Positions 16,641 to 25,830 are shown, counted from the stretch's first letter. The stretch is DNA of 64,000 nucleotides from Persicirhabdus sediminis (GCF_016595495.1 NZ_JAENIM010000008.1:62001-126000), one strand, 5' to 3'. The notes: a model not told the origin generated them from the letters alone. Numbers and translations are program-made.

Positions 16641-17060
16641 ATGGGTAGAGATGATATCATGTATGCGATCGCGCGGATCGACTTGGCAAAGGTGGCTAGC
16701 TTTGGCTGGCAGGTCCGTATGCAGCGGCGCGGCGTGAAGTATGGGAAATTTTTCTCTGATCGCAGTTATGGTAGCCGCGAGGGATCATTGCGTGCGGCTC
16801 AGCAGTGGCGCGATGCCTTGGTGGCTGAGCTGGCCTCGCAGACCCGCGTATGCACACCGTCGCCACGCAATCGCAGTGGGGTAGTGGGCGTGTCTAAGGT
16901 GAGTGTGATAGGCGCCAACGGGAATCATTATTTTTTCTGGCAGGCGACGTGGTCACCGGAGCCGGGACGCCGGCGATGTGTGAAATTTTCCATCCAGCGC
17001 TACGGTGATGATGAGGCATTCCAGCTGGCGGTGCAGGCGCGTGAGCGCGGTGTGCAGTAA
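16641..17060 (+). CDS. AP2-domain-like DNA-binding protein
   Basis: 139 residues from ATG 16641, preceded by GAGG at a 9-base distance; the frame is open to 16560. FGWQVRMQRRGVKYGKFFSD ... AAQQWRDALV resembles an AP2/integrase-type three-strand fold plus helix. A second similar unit starts at SGVVGVSK and runs through YFFWQATWSPEP. AP2 domains outside plants occur mainly in phage homing endonucleases and in scattered bacterial proteins; here no nuclease domain is visible. Possibly a small transcription factor or DNA-structuring protein; target unknown. Confidence 0.55.
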   Translation: MGRDDIMYAIARIDLAKVASFGWQVRMQRRGVKYGKFFSDRSYGSREGSLRAAQQWRDALVAELASQTRVCTPSPRNRSGVVGVSKVSVIGANGNHYFFWQATWSPEPGRRRCVKFSIQRYGDDEAFQLAVQARERGVQ

Positions 17061-17201
17061 GTAGGAGTTAATTTGTGTTTCTTCAAATTCAACATTTGTT
17101 AAATGTGATTTGATTTTTCCAGCGTGCTGATGAGCAGTCTTTTAGGTGGCTTGGATTTGCTTTTTTTTGTGATTTTCTGAGCATGAGTTTTGGGAAACTG
17201 A

Positions 17202-17230
17202 TTGCAGAATAGTGAAGTTCAGCGTATGGG
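17202..17230 (+). promoter_or_regulatory. Sigma70-like promoter of the structured RNA
   Basis: TTGCAG at 17202-17207, a 17-bp spacer, and TATGGG at 17225-17230. A start about 7 bases later falls at 17237, directly at the 5' edge of the long RNA stem described next. The agreement between promoter and stem end supports both. Confidence 0.5.
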
Positions 17231-17236
17231 TTTTGG

Positions 17237-17413
17237 CGTCTGCTGTGTGCGTCAGATATTGGTAGCATGCCCGAACCGATGTTTACGTCCTGGGGGCGGC
17301 CCCGGCTATAGAAGATCATGCCTTGTCAGGAAGATCGACTTGTGACGGATGTCCCCAACTTGATGAGTTACGGGAACGTGGCTCTGCACCAATGACGGCA
17401 CGGCGGATTTTTT
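17237..17413 (+). ncRNA. Long rod-shaped structured RNA, possible 6S RNA
   Basis: About 175 nt. The two ends pair over more than 60 nt in segments: TCTGC(17239-17243)/GCGGA(17103 past 300: 17403-17407); GTGC(17247-17250)/GCAC(17398-17401); GTC(17251-17253 region)/GAC(17394-17396); ATTGGT-a-GCA(17258-17267)/TGCACCAAT(17385-17393). Six T follow at 17408-17413, so the closing stem doubles as a terminator. Inside are an open region and a GC-rich terminal arm. Size, closing stem, central opening and own promoter fit 6S RNA, which binds RNA polymerase, but I could not confirm a 6S consensus. A metX leader is the alternative, since metX begins 137 bp downstream. Confidence 0.5.
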
Positions 17414-17549
17414 ATTTTCCAGCTGGCGGTAGACAATGGTCACGGCTTTGAGCTGGTGATTGACCAGCGGGATCCAGCTAGCTGGCAGGCATTAATGCAG
17501 ATCTCAGCGCATTATTTTATCGTAAATCGGCCTCAATCCGTGCTTAAAC

Positions 17550-18719
17550 GTGGCCGTGTTCGCAGAGAAGCAAAAGGTAGAGACCCAATTCGTAGAGTTT
17601 GGTAGCATCGATGAGCCTATCGTCTTGCGCCGTGGTGGTGAGTTGCCGGGTATCCGGTTGGCTTACGAAATGTGGGGCGAGATGAATGAGGATAAGTCGA
17701 ATGTGATTTTGCTTAACCACGCACTTTCTGGCTCACATCATGCAGCTGGTTTCAACCCAGCCATTCCTGAAGTGGGTGAGCTGTGGCAGCCCGAGCTGGA
17801 AAATGGCTGGTGGGAAGATTTTCTCGGGCCAGGCAAAGCGCTAGATACCAATCGCTATTGTGTGATTTGCCCTAACTACCTTGGAGGTTGTTATGGCACG
17901 ACGGGGCCGGCATCTATCGACCCGCGCACTGGTAAAGAATACGGATCTAATTTCCCTCATCTAGCAGTGGCTGATCAGGCAGATATTCAGGCACGTCTGC
18001 TAGACGCGCTTGGCGTGAAGCGACTGAAGGCAGCTGTGGGGCCATCTGTAGGTGCGCTGATCACTCTAACTTTTGCGACCCGCTATCCAGATAAAGTGGA
18101 GACGGTGATTCCGATGTGTGGTGGCTTTAAGACGACGGTGTATAACCGACTGATTTTGTTTGAGCAAATTCTAGCGATTGAGAATGACCCGCATTTTAAT
18201 GGTGGTGATTATTACGAGGGAACTAAGCCAGATTATGGATTGGCGCTGGCTAGAATGATTTCGCATAAGACATTTGTGCATCTCGATGCCATCGAGCGCC
18301 GCGCGCGCAGTGAGGTGCGTCAAGATACCGAGACTCTAGCGTGGTACAAAGTACAGGATACTTTCCAGAGCTATATGCTGCATCAGGGGAAAAAGTTCGT
18401 GAAGCGCTTCGACGCCAATACCTACCTACGCATCATCGACATGTGGTCTAACTACGATGCGGTGAAGGAAGGTGATGCCGAGAGCCCAGCTGATTTGTTT
18501 AAAGCCTGCGCTGAGAATAATCAGAAATTCCTCATCTTCAGTATCGACTCAGATTTTTGTTTCTACCCTGAAGAGCAAGCTGAGCTGGTTGCCCATCTGG
18601 AAAATAGTGGGGTGAAAACCATGCACATCACGGTGCACTCAGATAAGGGGCACGACTCGTTCCTGCTGGAAAATGAGTTCTATACTCCACATATTTCTTA
18701 CGCACTAGCTTCGAGTTAG
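17550..18719 (+). CDS. metX: Homoserine O-acetyltransferase family protein (MetX-like)
   Basis: 389 residues from GTG 17550; a GTG at 17556 is the alternative. Alpha/beta hydrolase of the MetX family, which acylates homoserine for methionine synthesis. Motifs: NVILLNHALSGSHHAAG, the oxyanion region; CPNYLGGCYGTTGPASIDP; and the C-terminal VHSDKGHDSFLLE with the catalytic His. The nucleophile elbow reads GPSVGA (Ser166), whereas typical MetX has GGSMGG, so the acyl specificity could differ. It lies after the structured RNA and 57 bp before an acyltransferase-like gene. Confidence 0.85.
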   Translation: MAVFAEKQKVETQFVEFGSIDEPIVLRRGGELPGIRLAYEMWGEMNEDKSNVILLNHALSGSHHAAGFNPAIPEVGELWQPELENGWWEDFLGPGKALDTNRYCVICPNYLGGCYGTTGPASIDPRTGKEYGSNFPHLAVADQADIQARLLDALGVKRLKAAVGPSVGALITLTFATRYPDKVETVIPMCGGFKTTVYNRLILFEQILAIENDPHFNGGDYYEGTKPDYGLALARMISHKTFVHLDAIERRARSEVRQDTETLAWYKVQDTFQSYMLHQGKKFVKRFDANTYLRIIDMWSNYDAVKEGDAESPADLFKACAENNQKFLIFSIDSDFCFYPEEQAELVAHLENSGVKTMHITVHSDKGHDSFLLENEFYTPHISYALASS

Positions 18720-18776
18720 GTCTGGTGATTAGATTCTTGATGACAGCTGTAAGTGCTTGTGCAATAGTTACCTATT

Positions 18777-19682
18777 ATGCAGGCAAATTTACACGAACCG
18801 ATAGAGTCTCTTTTATGTGCTCCGCTGACAACGAAGCGGCGCTTTTCTGATTGCCTAGTAGCCAACCACACCTTGCACGAGTTTCTCGAAAATGAACTCG
18901 TTAGAGCTGGCTTCGAAATGGTAGACGACGCTCATTCAACCGAGCGTACATTGCATTTACCTCTGGATCATTGGATTGATGTGGGCGCGCTCTGCATGCT
19001 AACACGCAGCACCGAGCCAACTAGTTTGTTTGACTCGCGTGGCGACCTCGTTGCCTGGCGCGGGCATAAAGATCCACGTCAGTGCACGGGTAAGATGGTG
19101 ACGGAGGCAAATTGTTTCCGCATTCGTTACGCATGGGATTTCCTCCAGCTGAATGAGGAAGTGCTAGATGTTATGGGGCTGAGTGATATTCGCGGTGAAA
19201 TTAGCCAGCTGGCTGAAGTGCGAGGCAACCTCTATCTTGGTAACGGTTCAGTAGTCCAGCCAGGCTGCTTTATTGAAGGAAATGTGGTGATTGGTGAGAA
19301 CTGTGTGATTGGGCCTAACGCCTATATTCACGGTAATACTAGTATTGCTGATAATTGCCATATTGGTCACGGTGTAGAAGTCTCTAACTCAGTTTTTTAT
19401 GAACACGTCACGGTGGGTCATAACGTCTACGTTGGCGATAGCATTGTAGGTAATCATGCTCTGCTAGGAGCTGGCACGGTGCTTTCTAATAAACGCCACG
19501 ACGGTAGAAACCAGCGAGCATTGATTCGTGGGGAATTGATTGATACCGGTCGCCAAGAGCTCGGTGCAATTATCGGCGACGGCGTGCGAACTGGCGTCAA
19601 TACTACGGTATTTCCCGGTAGAAAGATTGGCAATGGCCGCACCACCAGACCCGGTGCTTTGATCGAACATGATATGATGTAA
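18777..19682 (+). CDS. Left-handed beta-helix (hexapeptide) acyl/sugar-phosphate transferase-like protein
   Basis: 301 residues. The N-terminal 120 residues lack the GlmU nucleotide-binding signature. From about 150 the sequence shows regular hexapeptide turns (GSVVQPGCFIEGNVVIGENC, VIGPNAYIHGN, HIGHGVEVSNSVFYEHVTVG, ALLGAGTVLSN), ending AIIGDGVRTGVNTTVFPGRKIG. This is the architecture of GlmU C-terminal acetyltransferase and of sugar-1-phosphate nucleotidylyltransferase-like proteins. Substrate unknown. It follows metX on the same strand. Confidence 0.7.
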   Translation: MQANLHEPIESLLCAPLTTKRRFSDCLVANHTLHEFLENELVRAGFEMVDDAHSTERTLHLPLDHWIDVGALCMLTRSTEPTSLFDSRGDLVAWRGHKDPRQCTGKMVTEANCFRIRYAWDFLQLNEEVLDVMGLSDIRGEISQLAEVRGNLYLGNGSVVQPGCFIEGNVVIGENCVIGPNAYIHGNTSIADNCHIGHGVEVSNSVFYEHVTVGHNVYVGDSIVGNHALLGAGTVLSNKRHDGRNQRALIRGELIDTGRQELGAIIGDGVRTGVNTTVFPGRKIGNGRTTRPGALIEHDMM

Positions 19683-19807
19683 ATTTCTCTCTATACCTGA
19701 AATTGAGAAGTGTGATTATTGATACAAAAATGAGATTGTTTATTTGTTAGGTTGTGTTCTCAGGGATGACAAAGCAGCTTGTAGGCCAATAACTGTAACT
19801 ATCCCTG

Positions 19808-21388
19808 ATGAATAATAATTTCTCATGTAAAATCACCTTGACGAGCATCGCCAGCGGAATTTTAGCCGTGGGCGCGATTTCCGCAGCGTCTCGACCGAAC
19901 TTGGTATTCTTGTTAGCTGATGATATGGCATCGGCCTCAGCTGGCTGGATGGGCAATGAACAAGCGAAAACTCCGCAGCTGGATAAGCTGGCGAGCGAAG
20001 GGTTAGTTTTGCGCAACCACCATAATACCACCTCTATCTGCATGGCTAGCCGGGTGTGTATCATGACGGGGAATTATGAATTTGTTCACGGGGTAAATTT
20101 TGGCCGCGGCAAATTAAAAAAGGAACAATGGGCGCTAACGTACCCAATGTTGCTGAAGCAGGCAGGCTATCGGGTTGGCTTTGCTGGAAAATTTGGTTAT
20201 TCAATCTCAGGGTTGAATAACCCGGATGATTTCGGCAAATTGAAAGACTATCCAGTGAACGAATTTGATTGGTGGGCTGGCTGGCCGAGTCAGGGGACAT
20301 ATAAAACAGCTGGAAATGAATACCTCAAACAATATGCCGAGAAGTACCCACATTCGACACGTGCGCTGGGCGCGGCTGGGGCGGATTTCATCAGTGAGTC
20401 AGTAGCTGCAGGCAAACCGTTCTGTCTATCTATCAGCTTCAAGGCGCCGCACAGCCCGATGTCGTCGGATCCATTTTTCGAGCAGGTTTACGAGGGAGTT
20501 GTTTTTAACAAACCAGTAAATTACGGCAAAGAGGGAAGCCAACATCTAGCTCCGCAGTCAGGGCTTGGCCGCCAGCGCTCGATGTTCAAATCTAGCTACG
20601 AATCTGACAAGGACTTCCAGAAGACGATGGGTATTTATTTCCGCCAAGTCTACGGCGTGGATTATGCCGTTGGCATGATTCGTGATTCCTTAGAGAAAAA
20701 TGGCGTGGCGGACGAGACCATTTTGATTTTCACATCAGACAATGGATACTTTTTGGGCTCACATGAATTTGGTGGAAAAGTTCTCCCTTATGAAGAGGCC
20801 ACCAAGGTGCCGGGCATTATTTATGACCCGACACGCAAGCATTCTCATGGCAAGCAGACGAATGGGCTGACGTCGGGAATTGATATGGCGCCAACTTTGT
20901 TAGCATACGCTGGAGTAGAAATTCCAGCTGGCATGGATGGCAAATCATTGATCTCCGTAGTTGAAGATGAGAACTACCGTGTGCGCGAGGAACTCTATCT
21001 GACGCAGGTGTGGAACCAAAACCGTGATGATATCATTGGGGCCCTCACCGTGCTCACAGAGAAATACCGCTATAATTACTGGTATTATGCAAATGAGAAA
21101 ATGCCTCCATCTGAAGAGTTATTTGATAGAAAAAATGATAGCCACGAAATGACTAACTTGGCGAGTTCGCCTGAAGCGACACCTGCACTCGAAGAGATGC
21201 GCGCGCGCTATGACGCTAAGCTCGAGTTATGGAAAAAGCGCCGCAATCCAGATTATGGATATGACCGCTATGATGTACTCGCTGATCGTAATGTGCCATG
21301 GCAGGACAAAGAGTTCATTGCCAAGTTTATGGACTATGATAGCAAAAAGAACGTTAAAGGTGAAAAGAAAGTCAAAAAGGTTAAGTGA
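19808..21388 (+). CDS. Secreted sulfatase, CMASR active site
   Basis: 526 residues with an N-terminal signal-like segment (TLTSIASGILAVGAISAASR). Type I formylglycine sulfatase: LVFLLADDMASASAG binds calcium, and the maturation site is SICMASRVCIMTG, Cys being the residue converted to formylglycine. It is a C-x-A-S-R variant of the canonical C-x-P-S-R. FTSDNGYFLGSHEFGGK supplies further metal ligands. The C-terminus is lysine-rich (KNVKGEKKVKKVK). Probably removes sulfate from a marine polysaccharide; substrate not inferable. First of four sulfatases on this strand. Confidence 0.9.
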   Translation: MNNNFSCKITLTSIASGILAVGAISAASRPNLVFLLADDMASASAGWMGNEQAKTPQLDKLASEGLVLRNHHNTTSICMASRVCIMTGNYEFVHGVNFGRGKLKKEQWALTYPMLLKQAGYRVGFAGKFGYSISGLNNPDDFGKLKDYPVNEFDWWAGWPSQGTYKTAGNEYLKQYAEKYPHSTRALGAAGADFISESVAAGKPFCLSISFKAPHSPMSSDPFFEQVYEGVVFNKPVNYGKEGSQHLAPQSGLGRQRSMFKSSYESDKDFQKTMGIYFRQVYGVDYAVGMIRDSLEKNGVADETILIFTSDNGYFLGSHEFGGKVLPYEEATKVPGIIYDPTRKHSHGKQTNGLTSGIDMAPTLLAYAGVEIPAGMDGKSLISVVEDENYRVREELYLTQVWNQNRDDIIGALTVLTEKYRYNYWYYANEKMPPSEELFDRKNDSHEMTNLASSPEATPALEEMRARYDAKLELWKKRRNPDYGYDRYDVLADRNVPWQDKEFIAKFMDYDSKKNVKGEKKVKKVK

Positions 21389-21459
21389 TGGGCCAGATTT
21401 GGTAACAAGAGTTGCAAAATCGGAGGCGTATCAAGCTCCAGTACTCTAAATCTTGAACA

Positions 21460-22905
21460 ATGAAACTTAAGAAAAAACTTATAACCCTAGCATGTGGCTT
21501 GCTAACGATGGTGGCCCATGGTGAAAACCAGCGTCCTAACGTTCTGCTGCTCTTTGCTGATGACATGCGTGCAGATACGATCAACAACCCTGAGGTGCTT
21601 ACTCCTACTTTAGATAAGTTAGTGAGCGGTGGCTTTGTTATTGAGAGCCTGCACAACTTTGGTGGTAACACAGGTGCTGTTTGTATCCCTGCGCGTAACA
21701 TGCTGATGACTGGTAAGTCATGGATGCGTTTTGATGCGGGTCCTCGCGATAAAGGTTTAGGGGCAACTTTACCAAAAGCATTTAAAGCGGCTGGCTATCA
21801 GACATGGTACCGCGAGAAGAGTGGTAAATCTAACCTTCCTCACATTCAGAAGCAGTTTGATGAATATGCTGATATTCACATGGTGAGCGAACTGAGAACT
21901 GGTTACGCCTGCCGCAACGTTGCTAACGAAGCAATCGAGTACATTGAAACAGGCCGCGATAAAGCTAAGCCGTTCTTCATGTACATCGGTCTGCCTGCTC
22001 CACACGATCCACGTTTCAATGCTCCTGAGTTTATCGAGTTGTACAAAGACAGAAAGGTTTCACTGCCAGACGATTTCCTGCCAATGTACCCATGGAACCC
22101 ATCAGACAAAGCTGTCTACGTTCGTGCTGAGCACCACACTGCATGGCCACGTGACCCAGAAGTAATGCGCGGACACATTCGTGATTATTACACACTGATC
22201 ACTAACATGGATTACGATCTGGGTCGTATTATCAAATCTCTGGAAGAGCAGGGCATTAGAGACAATACAATCATTCTGTTCAGTGCTGACCAAGGTCTAG
22301 CAGTTGGTAGCCAAGGCATGATGGCTAAGCAAATGACACATAGTAGTTTCCAACACGTACCATGTATCTTCAACGCTCCTGGCCTGGAAAAAGGTTCATC
22401 AAAATCACTGGGTTACACCTTGGATCTATTCCCAACATTGTGTGAGCTAGCTGGAATCGACGCGCCTGAAAACATTGATGGCAAAAGCTTAGTTCCAGTC
22501 TTACGCGGTGAGAAAGAAATGGTCAGAGACCGTCTGTTCTTCGCTATGTACAATAACCAGCGCAGCCTCCACAAAGGTGATTGGAAATTGATCCAGTATG
22601 CTGAAATCAACAAGACTCTGCTTTTCAACAAAGCTAAAGATCCATACGAAACTGAGAACCTTGCTGATAACCCAGAGTTTGCTAGCACAGTTACAGCTAT
22701 GATGGAAGAGCTCCGCGCTGAGCAGGGCAATTGGGGTGATGAGGCTCCTCTGACAGTTGACAATCCACGTGACCCAGTATTCGTGGTCAACAAGAAGAAC
22801 GCTGATAAGGCTGCTAAGTACCCACGTGAAAAAGTAGGTGGATTGGCTCCAGAATGGAAGCCAGGTAACGAAGTTGACCTATCAGGACCTGAGTACCGTC
22901 AGTAA
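21460..22905 (+). CDS. Secreted sulfatase, CIPAR active site
   Basis: 481 residues with a signal peptide (LITLACGLLTMVAHG). LLLFADDMRADTINN is the metal-binding start and GAVCIPARNMLMTGKSW the formylglycine site, C-x-P-A-R, with Ala in the position usually held by Ser or Thr. LFSADQGLAVGSQGMMAKQ contributes the later ligands. The overall sequence suggests the iduronate/choline-type S1 branch, but this is uncertain. It starts 71 bp after the previous sulfatase, and two hairpins follow its stop. Confidence 0.9.
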   Translation: MKLKKKLITLACGLLTMVAHGENQRPNVLLLFADDMRADTINNPEVLTPTLDKLVSGGFVIESLHNFGGNTGAVCIPARNMLMTGKSWMRFDAGPRDKGLGATLPKAFKAAGYQTWYREKSGKSNLPHIQKQFDEYADIHMVSELRTGYACRNVANEAIEYIETGRDKAKPFFMYIGLPAPHDPRFNAPEFIELYKDRKVSLPDDFLPMYPWNPSDKAVYVRAEHHTAWPRDPEVMRGHIRDYYTLITNMDYDLGRIIKSLEEQGIRDNTIILFSADQGLAVGSQGMMAKQMTHSSFQHVPCIFNAPGLEKGSSKSLGYTLDLFPTLCELAGIDAPENIDGKSLVPVLRGEKEMVRDRLFFAMYNNQRSLHKGDWKLIQYAEINKTLLFNKAKDPYETENLADNPEFASTVTAMMEELRAEQGNWGDEAPLTVDNPRDPVFVVNKKNADKAAKYPREKVGGLAPEWKPGNEVDLSGPEYRQ

Positions 22906-22931
22906 TTGCTGAGCTTACGCAATTTTCAAAA

Positions 22932-22968
22932 TTAGCCTGTTGGCAATTAGAATAGACCAACAGGCTAA
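22932..22968. other. Perfect 12-bp hairpin after sulfatase gene
   Basis: TTAGCCTGTTGG / CCAACAGGCTAA with a 13-nt loop. No T-run follows, so it is probably an RNA 3'-end stabiliser or a partner of the terminator just downstream. Confidence 0.6.
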
Positions 22969-22974
22969 CTAATG

Positions 22975-23034
22975 AGCTAATGCTCAAGCTGGTGACGATT
23001 GATTCGTTGCTGTGCTTGGGCATTAGCTTTTTTA
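22975..23034 (+). terminator. Intrinsic terminator with long stem
   Basis: AGCTAATGCTCAAGC pairs with GCTTGGGCATTAGCT (15 pairs, one a G-U wobble) around a 24-nt loop, followed by seven T. It ends the sulfatase transcript before moeA. Confidence 0.8.
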
Positions 23035-23088
23035 TTTTCCGTGGGATAAAAGCTTGGTCGATCTGGCTGTTATGCTTAGCTGTGGCTA

Positions 23089-24267
23089 ATGATGAGTTCA
23101 TTAGTAAGTGTGCATGAGGCTTGGACGAAGTTAGCCGAGAGAGTCGATAAGCTCGACTCCGAGCTGGTAGATATCACGCATGCACATTCACGAGTGCTGG
23201 CGGAGCCAATTTTGGCTGATCGACCATTGCCGCCATTTGATCGTGTGATGATGGATGGCATTGCTATTCGACTGGCTGATTATTCTGCTGGCCAAAGGAG
23301 CTTTGTTATTGATGGCCTGCATGCCGCTGGTGATCCGGCGGTGATGCTTATTGGTGAGGCGCTGGAGGTGATGACGGGAGCGATGCTACCGTCTGGCGCT
23401 GATTGCGTGATTCCCTACGAGTTGGTTGACCTCGCTGGTGGCGTGGCTCAGCTGGACGATGGCATGCCATTACAGCCGATGCAGAATATTCATCTAGCAG
23501 CTAGTGATAGTCCAGCTGGTGTGAGCATTGTAAAATCTGGCCAGCTGATTGGGTCCGCGGAAATTGGTGTTGCGGCTTCATGCGGCGCCAGCCAGCTAGC
23601 TTGTTATAAAATCCCAAGCTTGGCGGTGGTGACTACTGGCGACGAGCTGGTTGATGTTAGCGAGAAGCCACTGGCGCATCAGATTCGCCGATCTAATGGA
23701 TTGGCAGTGAAGTCGGCATTAGAGGCTGAGAAGTTAGCGGCGGTTGATTGTTTGCATTTGGCTGACGACGCTGAGGTTCTAGCTGAGTTTGTAAATTCAT
23801 CGGACCACGAAATGTTAGTTTTTTGTGGTGGCGTTTCTAAGGGAAAAAAAGATTACGTTCACCAGGTGTTGAGCGAGCTAGCTGGCGAGCCGATTTTTCA
23901 CGGTGTTGCGCAACGTCCGGGCAAGCCGATGGGATTGTGGCAGCTGGCTGATGGGCGCCTAGTGGTGGCGCTTCCCGGTAATCCAGTAGCGGTGTTAGCT
24001 GCGATTCACGTTTACCTCAAACCAGCTCTGAACCTGATGCGTGGGGTGGTGGTGAATGCGCAAATGGTGAGGCTCAGCGAAGAATTTAGCGGTCATGCTG
24101 CATTTATTTTTCATGTGCCAGTAGCTGTGCTTGGAAATGCTGGCGTGGTAAAGGTTTTGCGGGCAAAGAATTCGGCTGATTACGCGGCAGCTGTTGGTGC
24201 TGATGGCTTTGTCTCAATTCCAGCTGGCGGCGCTGGTTTCAATCAATCTGTGCCGTGGTTTAGATAA
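23089..24267 (+). CDS. moeA: Molybdopterin molybdenumtransferase MoeA
   Basis: 392 residues. MoeA inserts molybdate into adenylylated molybdopterin. Visible: SVHEAWTKLAERV at the start, the domain II/III motif PPFDRVMMDGIAI (usually PPFDNSAMDGYA), MTGAMLPSGADCVIPYE, SLAVVTTGDELVD, FCGGVSKGKKDYVHQVL (usually GGVSxGxYD) and AQRPGKPMGLW, then ALPGNPVAVLAAIHVYL. Several conserved positions differ from typical MoeA, notably KK in place of GxY. It is alone here, between sulfatases, without other moa or mob genes. Confidence 0.85.
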   Translation: MMSSLVSVHEAWTKLAERVDKLDSELVDITHAHSRVLAEPILADRPLPPFDRVMMDGIAIRLADYSAGQRSFVIDGLHAAGDPAVMLIGEALEVMTGAMLPSGADCVIPYELVDLAGGVAQLDDGMPLQPMQNIHLAASDSPAGVSIVKSGQLIGSAEIGVAASCGASQLACYKIPSLAVVTTGDELVDVSEKPLAHQIRRSNGLAVKSALEAEKLAAVDCLHLADDAEVLAEFVNSSDHEMLVFCGGVSKGKKDYVHQVLSELAGEPIFHGVAQRPGKPMGLWQLADGRLVVALPGNPVAVLAAIHVYLKPALNLMRGVVVNAQMVRLSEEFSGHAAFIFHVPVAVLGNAGVVKVLRAKNSADYAAAVGADGFVSIPAGGAGFNQSVPWFR

Positions 24268-24360
24268 GCTGTCTAGCTGCTGCTGTGCTTTCTGATACCA
24301 TTAGAAAATTGTCAGCTTATGGTTAACGTTAGATGGCTGCAGTGTATAGATAGTTAGCAT

Positions 24361-25830
24361 ATGGCAACTTTAAGAAAACTACAACGTACGCTGGCTCTCG
24401 GCGCGATGATGCTTGGTGTGAGTTCTGCGATGGCAGCGGATAAGCCGAATCTGATTTTGATGATGGCGGATGACTTGGGCTGGGGAGATACTGGGTTTAA
24501 TGGCAATACCATCATTAAGACTCCGACTCTGGATAAGATGGCTGCTGAAGGCGCGGTGCTAGAGCAATTCTATGCAGCTGGCCCAGTTTGTTCTCCTACC
24601 CGTGGCACATTTCTCACGGGTCGGCATTTTTGGCGTTACGGGATTTGGACCGCTAACAAAGGTCATCTACCAAAAGAAGAAATTACTTTAGGAGAAGTTG
24701 CTCAAGCGCAAGGGTACATGACCGGTCACTTTGGCAAGTGGCACCTAGGCACACTCAGCAAAACCATGTCCTCTAAAGGGCCTGGCCGCAAACCTGAGAT
24801 TAACTATGCACCAGCGTGGGAGTACGGTTATGATAAGACATTTGTCACCGAGTCCGCTACGCAAACATGGGATCCGGGTGAGGGTAAGCGCAGTAGAAAT
24901 AATCCATTTTTTGAAGATGGCGAAACCACCATGGAAGGTTTGAAGGGCGGTGACGGCCACGTGCTGATGAGCCGCGTGATTCCTTTCATCGAAGATGCGG
25001 TAAAACAGGACAAGCCATTCATGGCGGTGATTTGGTTCCACGCGCCACACGCAGATGTGCTCGCTGGCCCTGATTATTTAAAAATGTACGAAGAGTACGG
25101 TACCTCTGGGCATTATTACGGCTGCATCACCGAGATGGATGATTCTATTGCCCTCATGCATGCGAAGCTCAAAGAGCTCGGTGTTTACGACAATACCATC
25201 CAGCTGTACACCAGTGACAACGGACCTGAAGGAAAAGATCCAAAGCCGGGCTCAAGAGCTGCTGGCGTGACTGGCGGACTTAGAGATCGCAAGCGTTCTC
25301 TGCATGAAGGTGGTGTGCGTGTGCCTACTGTAGCGGTTTGGCCAAATCACATCCAAGCTGGATCTACGATCAAGGTAGCTGGATCAACCATGGATATTCT
25401 GCCAACGGTTGTGAGTATTCTTGGTTATGAAATGCCAGATGATCGTCCGCTTGACGGCATTGATTTGACGCCAATTCTCAAGCAAGATGTGACTGAGCGC
25501 AGCAAGCCAATTCCATTCCGCTATGGAAGTACCTTTGGTCTGATCAAAGGTGACTACAAGCTGCTTACCAAATCACTAGGTGATTGTTCCCAAGACGAGC
25601 TGTACAACCTGAAAGAAGATCGCGGCGAGCAAAACAACATCGCGCAAGATAATCCAGAGCGCATTGCTGCGATGAAAAAAGAGATGGCAGCCCTGCAAGA
25701 TTCATTTGCCAATAGCCACTCAGGTAATGATTACGTTGGGGTTGATTATTCTCCTGATTCTGAGTTCAAGCCAATGGGCGCTGAACCCGCAAAAGCTGGT
25801 AAGGAAAAAAAGAAAAAAGGTAAGAAGTAA
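24361..25830 (+). CDS. Secreted sulfatase, CSPTR active site
   Basis: 489 residues with a signal peptide (TLALGAMMLGVSSAMA). LILMMADDLGWGDTGFNG is the calcium-binding start. GPVCSPTRGTFLTGRHFW is a canonical C-x-P-T-R formylglycine site, and YMTGHFGKWHLG and YTSDNGPEG carry the other active-site residues. The arylsulfatase A-like S1 layout is clear. The C-terminal tail is strongly basic (AGKEKKKKGKK). Single-gene unit by spacing. Confidence 0.93.
   Translation: MATLRKLQRTLALGAMMLGVSSAMAADKPNLILMMADDLGWGDTGFNGNTIIKTPTLDKMAAEGAVLEQFYAAGPVCSPTRGTFLTGRHFWRYGIWTANKGHLPKEEITLGEVAQAQGYMTGHFGKWHLGTLSKTMSSKGPGRKPEINYAPAWEYGYDKTFVTESATQTWDPGEGKRSRNNPFFEDGETTMEGLKGGDGHVLMSRVIPFIEDAVKQDKPFMAVIWFHAPHADVLAGPDYLKMYEEYGTSGHYYGCITEMDDSIALMHAKLKELGVYDNTIQLYTSDNGPEGKDPKPGSRAAGVTGGLRDRKRSLHEGGVRVPTVAVWPNHIQAGSTIKVAGSTMDILPTVVSILGYEMPDDRPLDGIDLTPILKQDVTERSKPIPFRYGSTFGLIKGDYKLLTKSLGDCSQDELYNLKEDRGEQNNIAQDNPERIAAMKKEMAALQDSFANSHSGNDYVGVDYSPDSEFKPMGAEPAKAGKEKKKKGKK

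Noticed and set aside
17089-17319. 76-codon frame opposite the structured RNA
   Set aside because: It overlaps the RNA and its promoter and has no family resemblance.
17237-17413. SAM, cobalamin or SRP RNA as identity of the rod-shaped RNA
   Set aside because: The core sequences of these RNAs (SAM-I GAGGGA core, cobalamin GCCACTG, SRP GGAAG loop region) were looked for and not found.
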